Part shown: in pieces, positions 63,601 through 64,000 of the stretch
Numbering within the stretch: position 1 is the stretch's first letter
How the letters are laid out: the number at the start of each line of letters is the position of its first letter
Assembly: GCA_003116995.1 (NCBI GenBank)
Contig: BDSL01000181.1
Coordinates: forward strand, 37,309 to 101,308
Length of the DNA stretch: 64,000 nucleotides
DNA from: Yamagishiella unicocca
Taxonomy: Eukaryota > Chlorophyta > Chlorophyceae > Chlamydomonadales > Volvocaceae
Direction: 5' to 3'
Program-made: the position numbers and the translations under genes
The notes under the pieces: generated by a model
Databases searched by the model: none
What the model saw: the letters and a program-made list of their open reading frames with translations, nothing else
Told to the model about the DNA's origin: nothing

Positions 63601-64000
63601 TACTACATGCACATGGACTTCGCCAAAGGTCACCACCCTTTTACTGTGGACTCTTCAAGGTATGTTTAATACAAATTTCCACTTTCTGGACTTCGGTCAG
63701 ATCTGTAAAACGCCCTGTAAATGCACCATGGTTTTACGTGTACTGGCGGCTGGAATGCTAGGGATTGTAACAGTTACTACTACATGCACATGGACTTCGC
63801 CAAAGGTCACCACCCTTTTACTGTGGACTCTTCAAGGTATGTTTAATACAAATTTCCACTTTCTGGACTTCGGTCAGATCTGTAAAACGCCCTGTAAATG
63901 CACCATGGTTTTACGTGTACTGGCGGCTGGAATGCTAGGGATTGTAACAGTTACTACTACATGCACATGGACTTCGCCAAAGGTCACCACCCTTTTACTA
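60656..64000 (+). repeat. Array B right block: near-identical monomers
   Basis: From about 60,656 to 61,940 seven consecutive 177-bp monomers look identical by eye. After a shortened unit at 61,950-61,990 and a mosaic at 62,400-62,710, identical monomers resume to the window end. Such identity indicates recent amplification or gene conversion, or assembly copying. Confidence 0.85.

Larger units (their letters stand above)
44974..64000 (+). repeat. Satellite array B, 177-bp monomer, at least 19 kb, runs off window
   Basis: A second tandem family starting within a base or two of the end of array A, at about TAGTAAATGCATCATGG. The period is 177 bp (for example CACCATGGTTTTACG at 60,836 and 61,013). 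A monomer runs through AAATGCACCATGGTTTTACG, GGCTGGAATGCTAGGGATTG, ACTACATGCACATGGACTTC, CCAAAGGTCACCACCC, CTCTTCAAGGTATGTTTAAT and CTTCGGTCAGATCTGTAAAA. About 107 monomer lengths are present. Apart from a short ATGGnCCATGGT-like stretch it does not align with monomer A. Each monomer carries three TGTAA strings and a CAAG/GTATGT donor-like site on the plus strand. Confidence 0.97.

Noticed and set aside
50000..64000. Long open frames further along array B (such as 49934-51472, 60524-62089)
   Set aside because: Same explanation as the 1,671-codon frame: a 177-bp period keeps the frame until an indel. They overlap each other in different frames after each indel.
14982..64000. CRISPR array
   Set aside because: The whole 177-178 bp unit repeats, with no short repeat/unique spacer pattern, and the host is eukaryotic.
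14982..64000. Common origin of monomers A and B
   Set aside because: Only a short stretch around CCATGG and the similar length agree; the rest does not align by eye.

Overview
The window looks like nuclear DNA from a green alga of the Chlamydomonas/Volvox type (chlorophyte, volvocine or related). The signs are very high GC in the first 14 kb, genes split by many GT-AG introns, GCC-rich start contexts, CA/GT microsatellites in introns and Gly/Ser/Ala-rich low-complexity protein stretches. The lineage is an inference; no marker gene fixes it.

Left part (1-14,980) is ordinary gene space with three supported protein genes. (1) A 5'-end fragment on the minus strand (1-796), running off the window edge, encodes an acidic, RG-repeat protein of unknown function. 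(2) A ten-exon plus-strand gene (1860-7621) encodes a 592-aa BTB-BACK protein with a C-terminal discoidin/F5-8C-like region. All exon phases close and the stop is clear. (3) A plus-strand gene (11448-13531) encodes a 265-aa protein recognisable as EMC10, a subunit of the ER membrane protein complex: signal peptide, luminal domain, one C-terminal membrane helix and a Gly-rich tail. Genes 1 and 2 diverge from a shared intergenic region of about 1 kb. The remaining intergenic DNA (7.6-11.4 kb and 13.5-15.0 kb) holds simple repeats, small degenerate duplications and one striking hairpin, but no gene I can defend.

Right part (about 14,982-64,000, more than three quarters of the window) is satellite DNA. 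Array A (to about 44,972) has a 178-bp monomer. It is followed directly, with no spacer, by array B, an unrelated 177-bp monomer that runs off the window end. Both are far more AT-rich than the gene space and both show variant monomers arranged in higher-order repeats. Both contain an internal zone (about 18.8-37.1 kb in A, 51.4-60.65 kb in B) where monomers lose single bases and are then cut into mosaics, flanked on each side by clean monomers. In the mosaics the same short blocks are kept again and again. This is either a real feature or a sequence-consensus artefact, and raw reads would decide. A short telomere-like tract sits at the left edge of array A.

Array B has a period of 177 = 3 x 59, so it carries a 1,671-codon open frame. 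I read this as a by-product of the period and not as a gene. The monomer length, the arrays' size and the higher-order structure make a centromeric or subtelomeric/heterochromatic role the leading hypothesis, unproven from sequence alone.
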